From [Clostridium] leptum DSM 753 (GTDB lineage: Bacteria > Bacillota > Clostridia > Oscillospirales > Acutalibacteraceae), in NCBI GenBank assembly GCA_000154345.1, contig DS480348.1, positions 372,001 through 436,000 on the forward strand: 64,000 bases of DNA. Reading direction: 5' to 3'. The notes under the pieces were generated by a model that was not told where the DNA came from, did not search any database, and saw only the letters and a list, made by a program, of their open reading frames with translations. Below are positions 61,955 through 64,000 of this stretch, one piece after another. Numbering within the stretch: position 1 is the stretch's first letter; each line of letters begins with the position of its first letter. The position numbers and the translations under genes were made by a program.

Positions 61955-62809
61955 ATGGCAAAGATCATTGACGGCAAAGCGGTTTCCGCCGCAGTACGGG
62001 CCGGCGCAAAACAAGAGGTAGAGGCTCTGAAGGCCCAGGGAATCCAGCCGGGGCTGGCGGTGGTGATCGTGGGGGACGATCCCGCGTCTAGAGTTTACGT
62101 GAACAATAAAAAAAAGGCTTGTGCGGAAATCGGGATTCATTCCGAGGAGTACGCCCTGCCTAAAGAGACCACTCAGGAGGAGCTTTTGGACTTAGTTTGC
62201 AGGCTGAATGATAAAAAGGACATCAACGGCATTTTGGTTCAGCTTCCTCTGCCCAAGGGCCTGGACGAAAAGGAAGTGATCGAGACCATTTCCCCTCTCA
62301 AGGACGTAGATGCGTTCCATCCCCAGAACGTGGGGCGGATCATGATCGGGGATTATCATTTTCTGCCCTGTACTCCCGCTGGAGTGATGGAGCTGCTGAA
62401 ATCCGCTGATGTGGAAATCTGCGGCAGGGACTGCGTGGTGATTGGCAGAAGCAATATTGTTGGAAAGCCGATGGCGATGCTGCTGCTCCATCAAAGCGGT
62501 ACGGTCACAATCTGTCACAGCAAAACGCAAAACCTGAAGGAGGTTTGCAGGCGGGCGGATATTTTGGTGGCGGCAGTAGGAATCCCGAAGTTTGTCACCG
62601 CGGATATGGTTAAGCCCGGGGCCGTAGTCATCGATGTGGGCATGGACCGGGATGAAAACGGAAAGCTGTGCGGAGACGTGGATTTCCAGAACGTAGAGCC
62701 CGTTGCTTCCGCCATTACGCCGGTGCCTGGCGGCGTAGGCCCGATGACCATCGCAATGCTGATGAAAAACACCATTCGGGCGGCAAAGCTGCAGAACGAA
62801 AAGCGGTAA
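61955..62809 (+). CDS. folD: Bifunctional methylenetetrahydrofolate dehydrogenase/cyclohydrolase FolD
   Basis: The 284-residue enzyme interconverts 5,10-methylene-, methenyl- and 10-formyl-tetrahydrofolate (NADP-dependent). The N-terminal domain has AKIIDGKAVS, YVNNKKKAC with the catalytic lysine region, and ILVQLPLPKGL; PLKDVDAFHPQNVG and VIGRSNIVGKPMA (Rossmann) with TPVPGGVGPMT at the end complete the signature. The ATG at 61955 with AAGGAA upstream is the start; the open frame extends upstream into lgt. Last gene of the ymfF-ymfH-lgt-folD run. Confidence 0.95.
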   Translation: MAKIIDGKAVSAAVRAGAKQEVEALKAQGIQPGLAVVIVGDDPASRVYVNNKKKACAEIGIHSEEYALPKETTQEELLDLVCRLNDKKDINGILVQLPLPKGLDEKEVIETISPLKDVDAFHPQNVGRIMIGDYHFLPCTPAGVMELLKSADVEICGRDCVVIGRSNIVGKPMAMLLLHQSGTVTICHSKTQNLKEVCRRADILVAAVGIPKFVTADMVKPGAVVIDVGMDRDENGKLCGDVDFQNVEPVASAITPVPGGVGPMTIAMLMKNTIRAAKLQNEKR

Positions 62810-63108
62810 AACCGAACAGCGAAGCTGTTGGGCCGGAGGAAATCCCTGAAGACGTGCCTGGCCGGCAGGCCTGTTAACCCTGTGTGGTATTCACACACTG
62901 GAATGACCTGCGGCTGTGGATCCAAGAGAGCTTTCTGTTGTGACCTGTTGATCTTCAACATTTCCTGCGTTTTTAACTGTGTTCAGCATGGTAGCTAAGT
63001 TTTTATTTTTGCAGTTTTGAGGAAACGCGCCGTTTGGTTGAAGCCAGATAAAAGAACCCGTCCCGCCGGAATTTGTTTTCCGGCGGGACGGTTGTATGAG
63101 GTGTGAAT
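62810..63108. other. Intergenic region with a GC-rich hairpin
   Basis: About 300 bp. The only element is the hairpin at 63056-63092. No gene or promoter pair is clear. Confidence 0.5.
63056..63092 (-). terminator. GC-rich hairpin upstream of the TfoX-like gene
   Basis: CCGTCCCGCCGGAA, TTTGTT loop, TTCCGGCGGGACGG. The T-rich side (TTCTTTTATC) is on the minus strand; on the plus strand there is no T-run, so the functional direction is unclear. Confidence 0.55.
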
Positions 63109-63375
63109 ATGGGAGAGTTATCAAGGCTTCCAAATATCGGGAAAGAAGTGGAACGGCAGTTAAATGAGGCGGGGATCCTCTCCGCTGAGGATTTAAAAAA
63201 TCTGGGAGCGGAAAAAGCGTGGCTGAAGATCCAAAAGCTGGATCCATCCGCCTGCATTCACCGGCTCTTGGCCTTGGAGGGCGCTTTGCGGGGCGTTAAA
63301 AAGTCCTTGCTGCCGCCTGAAAGAAAGGATGAATTAAAAAAATTTTACCACGAGCACAAATTAAGAAGCGGATGA
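63109..63375 (+). CDS. TfoX C-terminal domain protein
   Basis: The 88-residue protein is a stand-alone TfoX/Sxy C-terminal domain: SRLPNIGKEVERQLNEAGI (helix-hairpin-helix-like), SAEDLKNLGAEKAWLKIQKL and ALEGALRG. In Gammaproteobacteria the full protein controls competence, but small Firmicute versions have no known role and may just bind DNA or other proteins. The ATG at 63109, 5 nt after GAGGTG, is preferred to the GTG at 63103. Confidence 0.82.
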   Translation: MGELSRLPNIGKEVERQLNEAGILSAEDLKNLGAEKAWLKIQKLDPSACIHRLLALEGALRGVKKSLLPPERKDELKKFYHEHKLRSG

Positions 63376-63576
63376 TCCGCCTGCCTATGGGAACGCATAG
63401 CTTTTGACGACAAAGCAAGGAAACAGGCGGCGCAAAGAGACTGAATGGTTCTGTCTGCCGGAATTGAAACGGCTGAAGCCAGAAAAATCATATAGAGCAG
63501 AAAACTGGGAAGCCATTTGGGCCAGTGCTAAACAGATTTTCGCTTTGTACTGTCCTGAGCTTTCCATGCCGTGAGC

Positions 63577-63849
63577 TTACAGGCCGTTTTTACGGTTTGC
63601 TTTATGGTGAATGCTAAATTTCAACGCGTGATACGCTGTTTTGAACAATAATAAAATACATACTCCGATGCCGATCAGAAAGTAAAAGACGATATAATCA
63701 AAAAGGATGCCTACCGTTTTTTCTCTTAAATGGCACTGGAAAAATGCGAATCCCAAATAGATCAATAAACCTATTACGGGCACTCCGAACAGATAAGAGA
63801 GCGACAGGCGGTAACCATGAAATTGAAGCTCCCGCTTTTCTAATTTCAT
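63577..63849 (-). CDS. Small putative membrane protein
   Basis: Two hydrophobic segments (YLFGVPVIGLLIYLGFAFF and VFYFLIGIGVCILLLF) in a 90-residue frame from the ATG at 63849, with a short basic tail (HHKANRKNGL). The ribosome binding site (AGGAG) lies only 1-2 nt from the ATG, and an alternative TTG at 63933 has none, so the start is uncertain. No family is recognised. It could be a real gene or a degraded one. Confidence 0.45.
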   Translation of the reverse strand: MKLEKRELQFHGYRLSLSYLFGVPVIGLLIYLGFAFFQCHLREKTVGILFDYIVFYFLIGIGVCILLLFKTAYHALKFSIHHKANRKNGL

Positions 63850-64000
63850 GCTCCTGCTGTAAGCGGTGCTGGCCGGGCAATACGGCAGAAAAGGAAGCGC
63901 GCAGACAGGGACCAGGACCACGCCGGAAATCAAAGGGAAATTTGAAGCGGGCTGTTTTTAATTTACCGGCGGGCATCGAGCACATATTTTTTGATCATCC

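Overview
The window looks like chromosomal core sequence from a low-to-mid GC, Gram-positive anaerobe of the Firmicutes, most likely class Clostridia and probably Oscillospirales/Ruminococcaceae. The grounds are strong AGGAGG-type ribosome binding sites with frequent TTG and GTG starts, the gene neighbourhoods gdpP-rplI-dnaB, tilS-hpt-ftsH and ymfF-ymfH-lgt, and Firmicute families (BofA-like, DUF4364, RNase J, GdpP, LL-diaminopimelate aminotransferase, OadB/OadG sodium-pump subunits, a RACo-like corrinoid activator). I assign no species. I saw no rRNA, tRNA, CRISPR array, transposase, integrase or prophage gene.

Layout. 1-5 kb: the C-terminal part of a PepV/Sapep-like dipeptidase, two small XRE regulators, and a divergent pair made of a Cys-rich DUF2284 protein and a ferredoxin-ASKHA (RACo-like) protein. 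5-12.6 kb, minus strand: a three-gene unit (small COG2426 membrane protein and two FAD-dependent oxidoreductases), a MATE exporter whose promoter is overlaid by a perfect 23-bp inverted repeat, and the Fe-S assembly pair iscS/iscU. 13-23 kb, plus strand: RNase J with a basic N-terminal tail, the c-di-AMP phosphodiesterase GdpP, L9, DnaB, TilS, Hpt and FtsH. 23-31.5 kb, plus strand: parE, parC, secG, rnr and a BofA-like protein.

32-45.6 kb is more mixed: an Lsa-type ABC-F antibiotic-resistance ATPase behind a textbook attenuator leader, DUF4364, a lipoprotein, an MGMT-type protein, OadB/OadG divergent from an AraC regulator, a helical ferritin-like protein, a second (housekeeping) ABC-F ATPase, an HPr-like protein without the active histidine, MtaB, a UMF1-type MFS transporter and a TIGR04076 protein. 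45.8-54 kb: a CDF metal exporter, then carA (broken by a one-base frameshift in an A run), a single ORF fusing the complete carbamoyl-phosphate synthase large subunit to a complete diaminopimelate epimerase, and dapL. 54.5-64 kb: AzlC/AzlD, a CNNM/CorC-type membrane protein, an alpha/beta hydrolase, the ymfF/ymfH M16 pair, lgt with a long acidic tail, folD, a TfoX C-domain protein and a doubtful small membrane protein.

The points most worth a second look are the CarB-DapF fusion, the adjacent carA frameshift, and the fully legible attenuation leader (consensus promoter, six-codon upstream ORF, intrinsic terminator) of the Lsa-type gene. Most of the remainder is ordinary housekeeping sequence; no obviously new multi-gene system is visible.
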